NCBI RefSeq assembly: GCF_001625085.1
Contig: NZ_BDAW01000058.1
Location: forward strand, 1 to 64,000
Source: Nocardia acidivorans NBRC 108247
GTDB taxonomy: Bacteria > Actinomycetota > Actinomycetes > Mycobacteriales > Mycobacteriaceae
Length of the DNA: 64,000 nt
Direction of reading: 5' to 3'
The position numbers were made by a program, and so were the translations under genes. The stretch's first letter is position 1, and each line of letters starts with the position of its first letter. Positions 26,764 to 34,342 of the stretch are shown piece after piece. Under the pieces are notes generated by a model that searched no databases, was not told the DNA's origin, and saw only the letters and a program-made list of their open reading frames with translations.

Positions 26764-27477
26764 TCACCGCTCTGCCAAATGAACTCGCCAGCGCTCGGCC
26801 GAACGGGCCATATCCAGGCCGACCTGCTCCAGGTACTCCCCCATCCCCAGCAGCCGGCGACCCGCCGGGGTCTGCACCCCGAGCGTCTTGGCGCCGTCCC
26901 GCGCCTTGGCGGCCAACTCCTCATTCGCTCGCGCGCTCGCGAGAGTCGCCCGGTACCAGGCGAACTCGTCGATGAAGTAGCGATCACGGCGGGTGCCGCC
27001 GTCGCGCTCGCGGCGAATCAGCCGCTCCCCCTCCAGATAACCGACGGCCGCCGAGACCGTCGCCGGGCTCACCCGCAGATGACTCACCAGCTCCCCCGCG
27101 GTGGCACTGCCGGAATCGGCGGCGTAGAGCCGGGCCAGCACGCCCGCCGCCATCTTCGGCACACCGGTGCGCGTGAACAGTTCGGCCAACTCCGCGCCGA
27201 AGACCCCGACCACCTCCGGGAGACGGCCGTACTCATTTGCGCCCGAGGGCTTTTCGGTCTTCTTGGGGCGGGCCGCCCGACGCCGCGACCGCACCACGGT
27301 CGCCGCGTGCGCCAGCTCCGCGCGATAGTCACCCGGGCCGCCGTTGCGGGACACTTCCCGGCTCACCGTGGAGGTTGGGCGCCCCAGCGAACGGGCGATC
27401 TCGGCATATCCCAAACCCTGCGCCAAACCCATCGCAATACGTCGCCGATCCTCCGGCGTGAGTCGCCCTCCGGGCAT
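26764..27477 (-). CDS. GbsR/MarR-like regulator with IS30-type N-terminal helix-turn-helix
   Basis: This 237-residue two-part DNA-binding protein begins with residues ~4-45 (LTPEDRRRIAMGLAQGLGYA, then EIARSLGRPTSTVSREVSRN), which match the helix-turn-helix of IS30-type transposases. Residues ~85-200 (AELAELFTRTGVPKMAAGVL, then TAGELVSHLRVSPATVSAAV) match the GbsR/MarR winged helix. Two DNA-binding modules in one regulator suggest a composite operator. ATG 27477 was chosen because GGGAGGTGGGG lies just upstream; the ATG at 27495 would overlap that site. It probably controls nearby transport or efflux genes in other genomes; here no partner is obvious. Confidence 0.8.
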   Translation of the reverse strand: MPGGRLTPEDRRRIAMGLAQGLGYAEIARSLGRPTSTVSREVSRNGGPGDYRAELAHAATVVRSRRRAARPKKTEKPSGANEYGRLPEVVGVFGAELAELFTRTGVPKMAAGVLARLYAADSGSATAGELVSHLRVSPATVSAAVGYLEGERLIRRERDGGTRRDRYFIDEFAWYRATLASARANEELAAKARDGAKTLGVQTPAGRRLLGMGEYLEQVGLDMARSAERWRVHLAER

Positions 27478-27668
27478 CGACCCCACCTCCCTCATCAGTT
27501 TCTATTGCAACACAACGCCAACCGGAAAGCATTAGGCTGCAACGTCACTGAACGGAGGTAGACCGAATCAACCTGGCATAAACCGCTTTTCGTGTGCAAT
27601 TCGCGATCGCAGGGCGTGCGAACGCAACGTAGCGTTCGCCAGGGCATGAACGGTGCGAACGGATTCGA

Positions 27669-28634
27669 TCAGGGGGCCGCGGTCCGCGCGTTCGGATCGA
27701 AACCACCCGGAATCTCGTAGATCACGCCGGTGAAGGTCGCACCGAACAACCGGCCCGCCGAGAAGCCCTGATCACCGCGACCGTAACTGACCACGCTGGT
27801 CAGATTGTTGCCGAAGCCCAGGACACAGAATTGATTCGGCGCATCGATGCGCACCACCTGACCGGACGGATTCATCGGCACCACAGGACGATTCAGCGAA
27901 TCCAAGGTGAGACCGTCGGGGGCGTCGAGCGCGTCACCGCCGCCGAGATCCAATATCGACTGCGGGGCCCACGGGGCATCGGTGGGAATTCGGCTCACAC
28001 CCGGATTCACGAAGGTGCGTGACACATACAGGAATCGGTCGTCATCGCCGAGTACCGCGCCATTGGCACTGGGCAGACTGCCCCAATCCGGCTGCACCAC
28101 CCCATTGGGATACACCCGGCCGATGAGCGTCGCGAAATCATTGGTGGCGTAGACGATTCCGTCATGCGAGACGGCCATACCGTTGGCCGCGCTCAATCCC
28201 GCCGCATAGGGCGCGACCGCACCGGTATTCGGATCGACGGTGACGATGCCCGCATGCCGAAGGCTGTCACCCGCGATCACCCGCGCGTCCGCGCCATATC
28301 CGACCAGCAGTTTTCCATCCGGCGTCCAGGCCAGCGCCCCACCGCCGCCACTGGGCACCGTGGCGATCGGCACCGCGGGCGCACCCGGGAAATCGATGCG
28401 AAATACCCGGCCGGTCTGCAGATCGGTGGTGAACGCACGACCGGCCGGGTCGACCGTCAATCCCTCCAGCGAACCACCCGGGTTCGCGACGACGAAGGTC
28501 GGCTGACCCGCCCTCGGACAGACCGGGGCGGCATTCGCGGGTCCGGCGACGAATGTCGACAGCGCCGCCACCGTGAAAGTGGCCAGGGCGACGGCGCCGG
28601 CTCGAGCCGAGGCCGGGAACAGCTTCTTACTCAT
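27669..28634 (-). CDS. Secreted SMP-30/gluconolactonase-like beta-propeller protein
   Basis: This 321-residue exported protein has a signal peptide at residues 1-~36 (SARAGAVALATFTVAALSTF, cleavage after ANA). The mature part is built of repeated four-strand blades (LEGLTVDPAGRAFTTDLQTG, GALAWTPDGKLLVG, NGMAVSHDGIVYATNDF, PDGLTLDSLNRPVV), the pattern of SMP-30/strictosidine-synthase-like six-bladed propellers. It may be a lactonase or a binding protein; metal ligands were not assigned. ATG 28634 follows GAGGTGCG. A large hairpin lies in its upstream region. Confidence 0.8.
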   Translation of the reverse strand: MSKKLFPASARAGAVALATFTVAALSTFVAGPANAAPVCPRAGQPTFVVANPGGSLEGLTVDPAGRAFTTDLQTGRVFRIDFPGAPAVPIATVPSGGGGALAWTPDGKLLVGYGADARVIAGDSLRHAGIVTVDPNTGAVAPYAAGLSAANGMAVSHDGIVYATNDFATLIGRVYPNGVVQPDWGSLPSANGAVLGDDDRFLYVSRTFVNPGVSRIPTDAPWAPQSILDLGGGDALDAPDGLTLDSLNRPVVPMNPSGQVVRIDAPNQFCVLGFGNNLTSVVSYGRGDQGFSAGRLFGATFTGVIYEIPGGFDPNARTAAP

Positions 28635-28680
28635 TTCGCACCTCTTGGTCCATGCCGCACGAAGTGATCTCCGCGGAGAG

Positions 28681-28716
28681 CGGGGAGTAATGGTCTTATC
28701 GACCATTGTTTCCCCG
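28681..28716. promoter_or_regulatory. Two-tier hairpin between the NlpC/P60 gene and the propeller gene
   Basis: Inner arms AATGGTC (28689-28695) and GACCATT (28701-28707) close a TTATC loop; outer arms CGGGGA (28681-28686) and TCCCCG (28711-28716) extend the stem. It may terminate the NlpC/P60 transcript or act as a 5-prime leader element of the propeller gene, whose start is 47 bases downstream. Confidence 0.45.
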
Positions 28717-28767
28717 GCGTGACAGGCCGCTGATTTCGGGTGCCGCACCGACATCGCGCGGGCCCGA

Positions 28768-29649
28768 TCAGAAGCGGCGGGCGCCGGTGATCGGCATATT
28801 GTCGACCGGTGCGAGTCGCACGCCGGAACCATAACTCGCGGCGTGAATGACCTGTCCGTCACCGACATACAGCGCGGAGTGCCCGCCGCCGTAATAGGAG
28901 ACCAGATCGCCCGGCTCCAATTCATCCACCGAGACCGGGGTGCCCGCGGCCAGCTGTGAATAACTGGTGCGCGGCAGTTCGACACCGGCCTGACGATAGG
29001 ACCACTGGACCAGACCCGAGCAGTCGAAGGCGTCGGGCCCGACCGCGCCGCTGCTGTAGCTCGCGCCGAGCCGGGTGCGCGCCGCCTCCGCCGCGCGCTC
29101 ACCGACCGTCCGCTTCGGCATGGCGGCGGGCATCGGCGCGGGCACCGGTCCCGCGGCATCGCTCACACCCGGGATGCCGACCAGCGGCGGCAGGCTGTTC
29201 GGAACGGCGACCTTGCCGAGACCCGCGATGGTCACCTGCCGGAAGTCCGGTGCGGGCGCGGCGGACCGCTGGGCCGGAAGCGGTTCCGCCACGGCCGCGG
29301 TGACGAGCTGATCGGGAATCGCGGTCATGCTCTGGCTCGGCGTCGTACCGATGCCGGGAATAGTCACGGGACGGAATTCGTACGTCTCGATGATCGCGTG
29401 CTCCGCGGCCGGCGCCTCCGCGATCCCCAATTCCGGGGCGGATGCGGTGATTCCGAGCTGGGTGGCGATCTCATCGGCGATCTCGAATTGTCCGATACCG
29501 GGGATATTCACCGGCGTCGCCTCGGCCTCGCCCGCTGTGAACAGCAGTGCCGCACCGATTCCGGCGGCGGCGAGAATGCCGGTGGTCAAGCTCCGCCACG
29601 TCAGCCGCGGCAGGTAGGGAAGCCTCTGTCTGTCACCGATACTGTCCAT
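28768..29649 (-). CDS. Exported NlpC/P60 peptidoglycan endopeptidase
   Basis: This 293-residue cell-wall hydrolase has a signal segment at residues ~17-45 (WRSLTTGILAAAGIGAALLF, cleavage near AEA). A ~140-residue linker with repeated VNIPGIGQFEI, VTIPGIGTTP and VTIAGLGKVAV elements follows. The NlpC/P60 domain starts near GERAAEAARTRLGASYSSGA. The catalytic Cys is in DAFDCSGLVQWSYR and the His in GGHSALYVGDG, with IHAAS supplying the third polar site. It should cut within the stem peptide. The repeated IPGIG linker is unusual and may bind wall components. It is divergent from the ParA-like gene. Confidence 0.88.
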   Translation of the reverse strand: MDSIGDRQRLPYLPRLTWRSLTTGILAAAGIGAALLFTAGEAEATPVNIPGIGQFEIADEIATQLGITASAPELGIAEAPAAEHAIIETYEFRPVTIPGIGTTPSQSMTAIPDQLVTAAVAEPLPAQRSAAPAPDFRQVTIAGLGKVAVPNSLPPLVGIPGVSDAAGPVPAPMPAAMPKRTVGERAAEAARTRLGASYSSGAVGPDAFDCSGLVQWSYRQAGVELPRTSYSQLAAGTPVSVDELEPGDLVSYYGGGHSALYVGDGQVIHAASYGSGVRLAPVDNMPITGARRF

Positions 29650-29831
29650 GGTGCGTCGGTCCTTCCATCAAGCGTCAGCTATCCGGTTTCCGTCATCACA
29701 CTCGAATATCTCGGTACTGCAGCAGTTCCACTTTGCATAGAACGCCTGTTCGCCAGGGGTCGTACAGAATGACACGCGTGTTATTCATAACGGATTCGTA
29801 AACATCGACGGTTTTTCTCACCCGGAAAACT

Positions 29832-29847
29832 GTGTCCAATTGGACAC
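29832..29847. promoter_or_regulatory. Perfect 16-bp palindrome upstream of the ParA-like gene
   Basis: GTGTCCAATTGGACAC is an exact dyad located 82-97 bases before the ATG at 29929. It is not the consensus chromosomal parS (TGTTTCACGTGAAACA). It could be the operator or partition site of the ParA/ParB-like pair, or an operator for the divergent NlpC/P60 gene. Confidence 0.5.
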
Positions 29848-29928
29848 GCACCGCAATCCGCGAAGCGCGCAATCGGCCGTGTTTGACTGGTCAGGAACAC
29901 GTTCCCTCCCCATGAGACGGAGGATTCC

Positions 29929-30672
29929 ATGACCAATTCCATTGCGCTACCCGAACTTCCCGAACCATTGGTGGTCACCCTGGGGAATTTGAAGGGCGGC
30001 GTGGGCAAGACGACGTCGGCCTTCTTCCTCGCCTCCTATTTCGCCACCGTGCACCGGCTCCGGGTACTCGTCATCGACGCCGATCCGCTGAGCCAGACCG
30101 GCTACTCCTGGTACCGGCGACTGCGCAAGGAGAACATCGACGTCCCCTTCGAACTCATCGCCTTTCCGTCCCGGCACGTCAATGACTGCATCACCGACAA
30201 TGCCGGAAAATACGAGGTGATCATCGTCGACGCCGGTGGCGAATCCGCCGATATCTTCAAAGCCGCCGTCCCCGAGAGCGATGAATTGATCCTGGTGACC
30301 AGCGTCAGCCCGTCCGAGGTGAAACGCGTCCCCAGCACCTATCGGGCCGCCGAGGAAGCCGCCACCGAAAGCACCAAACAGATACGCGTACGCGTTCTCA
30401 TGACCAAGGTCCCGGTCACCATGAAGAACGGGGTCAATGTCTCCACCGAATACCGTTCGCAGCGCGGCAATCTCGAAGACGCCGGATACGACGTCTTCGA
30501 ATCCTATGTGAGTGCGTGGAAGTGGTACCGCGAAGCCGCCGACGGTGAAGTCGGCGACGGCGCGGAGAACCCCATCGCGGATCTCGGCGAATACCACCGG
30601 GTCGGCGAGGAACTACTGCGCCCGTACCTCGAATCCCGCACCAGCCCCGAAGCACTGGAGGTACCCGCCTGA
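29929..30672 (+). CDS. ParA-family ATPase (plasmid-type, orphan)
   Basis: This 247-residue deviant-Walker ATPase has Walker A' GNLKGGVGKTTSAFFLASYF, Walker A-prime/B region VLVIDADPLSQTGYSWYRRL, and IIVDAGGES (Walker B). It lacks the N-terminal helix-turn-helix of large plasmid ParAs. Such short ParA proteins drive partition of plasmids or integrative elements, or position protein complexes. It is clearly not the oriC-proximal parA because no gidB/rnpA context is present. Its stop overlaps the next start by one base (TGATG). ATG follows GGAGGA. Confidence 0.85.
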   Translation: MTNSIALPELPEPLVVTLGNLKGGVGKTTSAFFLASYFATVHRLRVLVIDADPLSQTGYSWYRRLRKENIDVPFELIAFPSRHVNDCITDNAGKYEVIIVDAGGESADIFKAAVPESDELILVTSVSPSEVKRVPSTYRAAEEAATESTKQIRVRVLMTKVPVTMKNGVNVSTEYRSQRGNLEDAGYDVFESYVSAWKWYREAADGEVGDGAENPIADLGEYHRVGEELLRPYLESRTSPEALEVPA

Positions 30673-31769
30673 TGCCCCCGCAACGACGCAAGAGCTCCAT
30701 CGGCGGCGGTCACCCGGCCCCGACCCGCAACCCGCTCGCCGACGAGGCGGAGCACACCCCGCCCGTCTCACCGCTCCGGGATGCCGAATGGCACAGCGGC
30801 GCGGTCACTCCCGGGGCGGTCGCGGCGCATCCGGCCAAGGCGGCCGCCAAGGCCGAGATGGTGCTGCCCCCCGCCATGACACCCGAATCCCCCGCCGCCG
30901 TATTCATCACGCCGAGCACCCCGGGCGATGCGCCCGTGGCTCCCGCGCCCGATCCCATCGCGGGCGAAGTCACTCGGGGCGAAGGGGATTCGTCGACTCC
31001 GGAGGCAAAGCCGGTGCCGCCCAAGGGGAAAGCCACCGAGGCGCGGGTGCGCGGTATCGATCCCGCGCTGCGCAGTGTGGGGAGCACGCTGCGGGGCGCG
31101 GCCACGGCCTCGCCGAGTGTGCTCACCATGCCGCTGCCGACCGCGGGTGACGGACCGCTCAATGCCAGTGAGCTGGAACAGCTCGATCTCTGCGAATCCT
31201 CCATCGACGCTTTGCGGGTCGCGTTCTGGGTGGCCGGGCGGGCACTGCAGATCGTGCGCGACGGTCGCCTCTATCGCGCCGAACACGCCACCTTCGACGA
31301 CTATGTGGAGAAGCGCTGGGATATGCAGCGCTCATACGCGCACAAGCTGATTCGCGCCTGGCCGCTGGCGGCCCGGCTGCATCCGGTGGCGCCGTCCATC
31401 AACGAGGGGCAGATTCGCGAACTGCTGCCCATTGTCGCCGCGCACGGCGAGGACGCGGCGTTCACCGTGTACACGACCCTCGCCGCCGATGTGAAGGTGA
31501 CCGCGGGCAAGCTCCGCGAAGCCATCGCCGTACTCCCGAACACCTACGATCGCGGTGAAGTGGTGCAGCGCCTACAGTCCTGGCTGCGCGGTGATCTCGC
31601 CGAGGACGCCCCGCACACCCCCGATGTCTTCAGCACCGCCGAATCCCGGCTCGCCGCACTGACTTCCAAGGTCGTGAAGGGCTCCACCGAAGATCCGGTC
31701 GCGGCACGGGAATTCGCGGCCAAACTCCGCACCCTCGCCGAACTCATCGAACAGCAGATCCCGGTATAG
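30672..31769 (+). CDS. ParB-like/partner protein of the ParA ATPase
   Basis: This 365-residue protein has residues 1-~155 that are Pro/Ala-rich and disordered. Residues ~165-265 (LDLCESSIDALRVAFWVAGR, then YRAEHATFDDYVEKRWDMQR and SYAHKLIRAWPLA) match a helical DNA-binding module seen in actinobacterial plasmid/transfer proteins: a plant-cell-like 'ERWGMSRSYAY' helix-turn-helix. The C-terminal ~100 residues are helical and may dimerise. The canonical ParB box II (GERR) is absent, so it is a non-canonical partner. Translational coupling to the ParA gene supports a two-component partition or positioning system. Confidence 0.65.
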   Translation: MPPQRRKSSIGGGHPAPTRNPLADEAEHTPPVSPLRDAEWHSGAVTPGAVAAHPAKAAAKAEMVLPPAMTPESPAAVFITPSTPGDAPVAPAPDPIAGEVTRGEGDSSTPEAKPVPPKGKATEARVRGIDPALRSVGSTLRGAATASPSVLTMPLPTAGDGPLNASELEQLDLCESSIDALRVAFWVAGRALQIVRDGRLYRAEHATFDDYVEKRWDMQRSYAHKLIRAWPLAARLHPVAPSINEGQIRELLPIVAAHGEDAAFTVYTTLAADVKVTAGKLREAIAVLPNTYDRGEVVQRLQSWLRGDLAEDAPHTPDVFSTAESRLAALTSKVVKGSTEDPVAAREFAAKLRTLAELIEQQIPV

Positions 31770-31772
31770 GTC

Positions 31773-31870
31773 GCCCCGTCATCCCGGCGCGCTGTTGGCC
31801 GGGGATCCACCGAACCCGCTTGTCTTCTTACGGTGTGGATCCCGGCCGAAAGCCTGCCGGGATGACGAAG
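31773..31870. repeat. Dispersed ~95-bp palindromic repeat, copy 1
   Basis: The ends are inverted (CGTCATCCCGGC at 31777-31788 and GCCGGGATGACG at 31855-31866), and internal arms GGGGATCCAC / GTGGATCC pair as well. A second copy occurs at 61488-61580 with the same order of blocks. Both lie after a plus-strand gene that converges on a minus-strand gene, so they can act as bidirectional terminators. The structure resembles REP/MITE-like elements. Confidence 0.75.
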
Positions 31871-31930
31871 GGGTCGCCGGGACTACGAAGGAACCGCCAG
31901 AACTACCGGGGACTGCCGGGATGATGAAGG

Positions 31931-32043
31931 AGCCGCCAAGTCAACCCGGGGCCGCCCGGACTACCGGGGCCGCCGAGTCAACCCGGAGCCGCCGAGTCAA
32001 CCCGGGGCCGCCGAGTCAACCCGGGGCCACCAAGACTCCCGGG
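31931..32043. repeat. 19-bp tandem repeats
   Basis: Three near-identical consecutive copies of (A/G)GCCGCCGAGTCAACCCGG lie at 31968-31986, 31987-32005 and 32006-32024. A similar unit lies at 31931-31949, and degenerate GGCC(G/A)CC...CCGGG units surround them to ~32070. No reading frame is favoured, so this is intergenic low-complexity DNA, potentially length-variable. The remaining bases of 31871-32133 hold no gene. Confidence 0.7.
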
Positions 32044-32133
32044 GGGCCACCAAGACCACCGGGGCCGCCGGGGTGACGAAGGAGCTGCCGGGGTTAGCGG
32101 GGCTGGGGGGATTACGAGGGGATGGCGAACGGC

Positions 32134-32166
32134 AATGGGTGCACGGCGATAAGCCGTGCACCCATT
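32134..32166 (-). terminator. glpR terminator hairpin
   Basis: Arms 32134-32147 (AATGGGTGCACGGC) and 32153-32166 are exact complements over 14 bp around GATAA. The hairpin lies 35 bases beyond the minus-strand stop at 32201. Confidence 0.8.
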
Positions 32167-32200
32167 GGACTTTCAGTGCGTGTGAACCGCCAGTGCGAAG

Positions 32201-33457
32201 TTATTCGCCTACCGCGTGGCGGACTCGTCCGGCGGCGCGCTCGCGGGCGGCGCGGGCGGTGGCGGCGTCGAACAATTCGAGGTGTTCGAAGTGCGGGTCT
32301 TCGTCATCGGGTTCGACCAGGACCGCACGGCGCAGCTGAGTGCGGGTCTCCTCACGGTCCGGGCGGGGCTGTTCGGGTTCGGCCGCGGTCGCCGCCTCCG
32401 CGTCCTCGCGGCGCGACCGGGCCAGGCGGGCGGTGCGGCGGCGGCGGATGTCCTCCTCCAATTGCACCTGGCGGCGCAGGTAGGCCAGATAGCCCACCAG
32501 CACGGTGCCCGCCAGGGCCGCGGGCCACCACAGGGCGGCCGAGATGGCCAGTGCGCCACCGGCGAAGATCAGGGTGCTCAGCACCAGGCCGAGGACGGCG
32601 CGCTGGCGGAAGGTGTAGCGGGCCGCCCGCGCGATGGCGTCGGCCTCGGGGTCGTAGCCACCGCGACCGCGCCGGGAGGGCACGAAATCCGGGTCGTCCA
32701 TATCGGATTCGTCCTCATCCCGCAGTGCGGGCACCCGGGTGCGCTGCGGCGCGTCCTCGCGTGAACAGTTTCGGACCGAGGGCGTGGGGACGGTGTCCGA
32801 CGCGTCGGTGGTCTCGGGCTCGACGCGCTCGGTGCGCTCGACGCGCTCGACGCGCTCGACGCGCTCGGTGCGCTCGGTGCGCCCGACGCGCTCCGTGCGC
32901 CCGGTGCGCCCGACATGCTCGATGCGCTCGTCATGCTCGATGCGCTCGACATGCTCGATGCGCTCGGCGTGCTCGCGCTCGATGCGCTCGGCGTGCTCGG
33001 CGATCTCGGATTCCGCTGTCCCGGACTCGGATTCGCCGGTGGTCTCGGGTTCGGCCCGGTCCGCCGCCTCGTCACCGTCCGCCCGCTCGGTCGCGACCGG
33101 CTCGGACACCACCGCTTCCCCCCGCGCGGAATCCGCGCTCTCCGTATCGCGTTCGCGGTCGGTGTCGAAATCCTCGTCGTCCGATTCAGCTCGAGTGCTG
33201 TCGTCCGATCTGGTCATCCGATCCTCCGGATCATCGTGGTGATGCTTCCTGCGAACCGGCACGTAGTCCGGGTCGGTGTCGTGTCCGGTGGCCGGACCTT
33301 TTCTGGTGCGTCGCGCGATATCCCCGCGATGCAACACCCGGGTGTTCAGGGCGGCATCGGTGTGCTGGCGAATGCGGGGGTGGCGACCCGCGAGCATGGG
33401 GAACAGCACGAAGACCCAGAGCACGACCAGTCCGATCCACAAGATCGAATTCGGCAT
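32201..33457 (-). CDS. glpR: GlpR/SepX-type divisome membrane protein
   Basis: This 418-residue membrane protein opens with MPNSILWIGLVVLWVFVLFP, a membrane helix, then MLAGRHP and TRVLHRGD. That N-terminus is diagnostic of the actinobacterial GlpR/SepX family, in which GlpR is the membrane receptor of the gephyrin-like protein Glp and links it to cell division. Residues ~155-215 are an acidic/basic low-complexity run of ERIEHVERIEHDER and TERVERVERVER units, encoded by repeated GCGCTCGAC DNA. Two further membrane helices lie at ~280-326. The glp gene itself is 0.9 kb upstream (34343-35602). ATG 33457 follows GGAGGTG. Confidence 0.88.
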   Translation of the reverse strand: MPNSILWIGLVVLWVFVLFPMLAGRHPRIRQHTDAALNTRVLHRGDIARRTRKGPATGHDTDPDYVPVRRKHHHDDPEDRMTRSDDSTRAESDDEDFDTDRERDTESADSARGEAVVSEPVATERADGDEAADRAEPETTGESESGTAESEIAEHAERIEREHAERIEHVERIEHDERIEHVGRTGRTERVGRTERTERVERVERVERTERVEPETTDASDTVPTPSVRNCSREDAPQRTRVPALRDEDESDMDDPDFVPSRRGRGGYDPEADAIARAARYTFRQRAVLGLVLSTLIFAGGALAISAALWWPAALAGTVLVGYLAYLRRQVQLEEDIRRRRTARLARSRREDAEAATAAEPEQPRPDREETRTQLRRAVLVEPDDEDPHFEHLELFDAATARAARERAAGRVRHAVGE

Positions 33458-33681
33458 CGCGCTCAACACCTCCGTCCCCGCCTGGCTCGCATCCCTTCGT
33501 ACACCGTCCTACGACGTGCACCACAGCATTACCGGTCGCACGAGGACGCACCACCGACGTCCGTAGGCTAGTTCCGTGCCTCAGGAATAGCCCGCAGGCG
33601 CGCCGTCAACACCTGCCACAGTAGTCACACAAGTTAAGACCGGTATGGATGCCATGGTCAGTCGGTGCGGCGCGCCGTGTT

Positions 33682-34332
33682 TCACGCCCGCGCGGCGCGT
33701 CCCGAGCGAATCAGCTTGTCCACCACGGTCCCCGAGACCTCCTCGACCGTCATGCCCACCAGCAGATGATCGCGCCACGCGCCGTCCACATCCAGGTAGC
33801 GGCGCAGCAGCCCCTCCTCGCGGAAACCGACATTGCGCAGCACCGCTTGGCTGGCAAGGTTTTCCGGCCGCACCGTGGCCTCCACCCGATGCAGGCCCAC
33901 CTCGCCGAAGCAGTGATCCAGGCCCAGCGCCAGCGCCGCGGTCGCCACTCCCTGACCGCCGACCTCCTTGGAGACCCAGTAGCCGATCCACGCCGAGCGC
34001 AAGGCGCCGCGCACGATATTGCCGATGGTGATCTGCCCGCTGAACGCGCCGTCGACCTCGATCACCAGCGGAATCATCGCGCCCCGACGGGCTTCCGCCT
34101 TCAGCGACGACCACAGCGACGGCCAATTCCCGGCGTGATTGCGCGCCTCCCAGGAACCCCGCCCTGTCGGCTCCCACTTCTCCAGATTATCCCGGTCACG
34201 GGTGCGGATCCGGCTCCACGCCGAGGCGTCGCGCAATCGGATGGGCCGCAGCGTCACCTGTCCGGCCGCCACCCGCACCGGTCCCAGATGCGCGGGCCAG
34301 CCCGGGTGCTGGGCGGCCCGGAAGACGTTCAT
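33682..34332 (-). CDS. rimJ: GNAT-family N-acetyltransferase (RimJ-like)
   Basis: This 216-residue acetyltransferase has substrate/CoA-site motifs VTLRPIRLRDASAWSRIRTR, IGYWVSKEVGGQGVATAALA (the CoA-binding V-x-x-x-x-G-Q-G-x-A loop), and HRVEATVRPENLASQAVLRN. This is the pattern of RimJ/RimL protein N-terminal acetyltransferases. It lies between glpR and glp exactly as rimJ (Rv0995) does in M. tuberculosis. The start at 34332 (ATG in MNVFRAAQHPGW) agrees with the family N-terminus; upstream codons to 34383 overlap the end of glp. Confidence 0.88.
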   Translation of the reverse strand: MNVFRAAQHPGWPAHLGPVRVAAGQVTLRPIRLRDASAWSRIRTRDRDNLEKWEPTGRGSWEARNHAGNWPSLWSSLKAEARRGAMIPLVIEVDGAFSGQITIGNIVRGALRSAWIGYWVSKEVGGQGVATAALALGLDHCFGEVGLHRVEATVRPENLASQAVLRNVGFREEGLLRRYLDVDGAWRDHLLVGMTVEEVSGTVVDKLIRSGRAARA

Positions 34333-34342
34333 GTCCAATGCC

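Noticed and set aside
29832-29847. Canonical parS site
   Set aside because: The palindrome GTGTCCAATTGGACAC differs from the bacterial parS consensus at several key positions.
31860-32080. Possible CRISPR array
   Set aside because: The repeats are contiguous 19-bp units without spacers, and no cas genes are present.
32122-33624. 500-residue plus-strand frame opposite glpR
   Set aside because: Extreme Arg/Pro/Ala low complexity mirroring the repeat in glpR; no domain.
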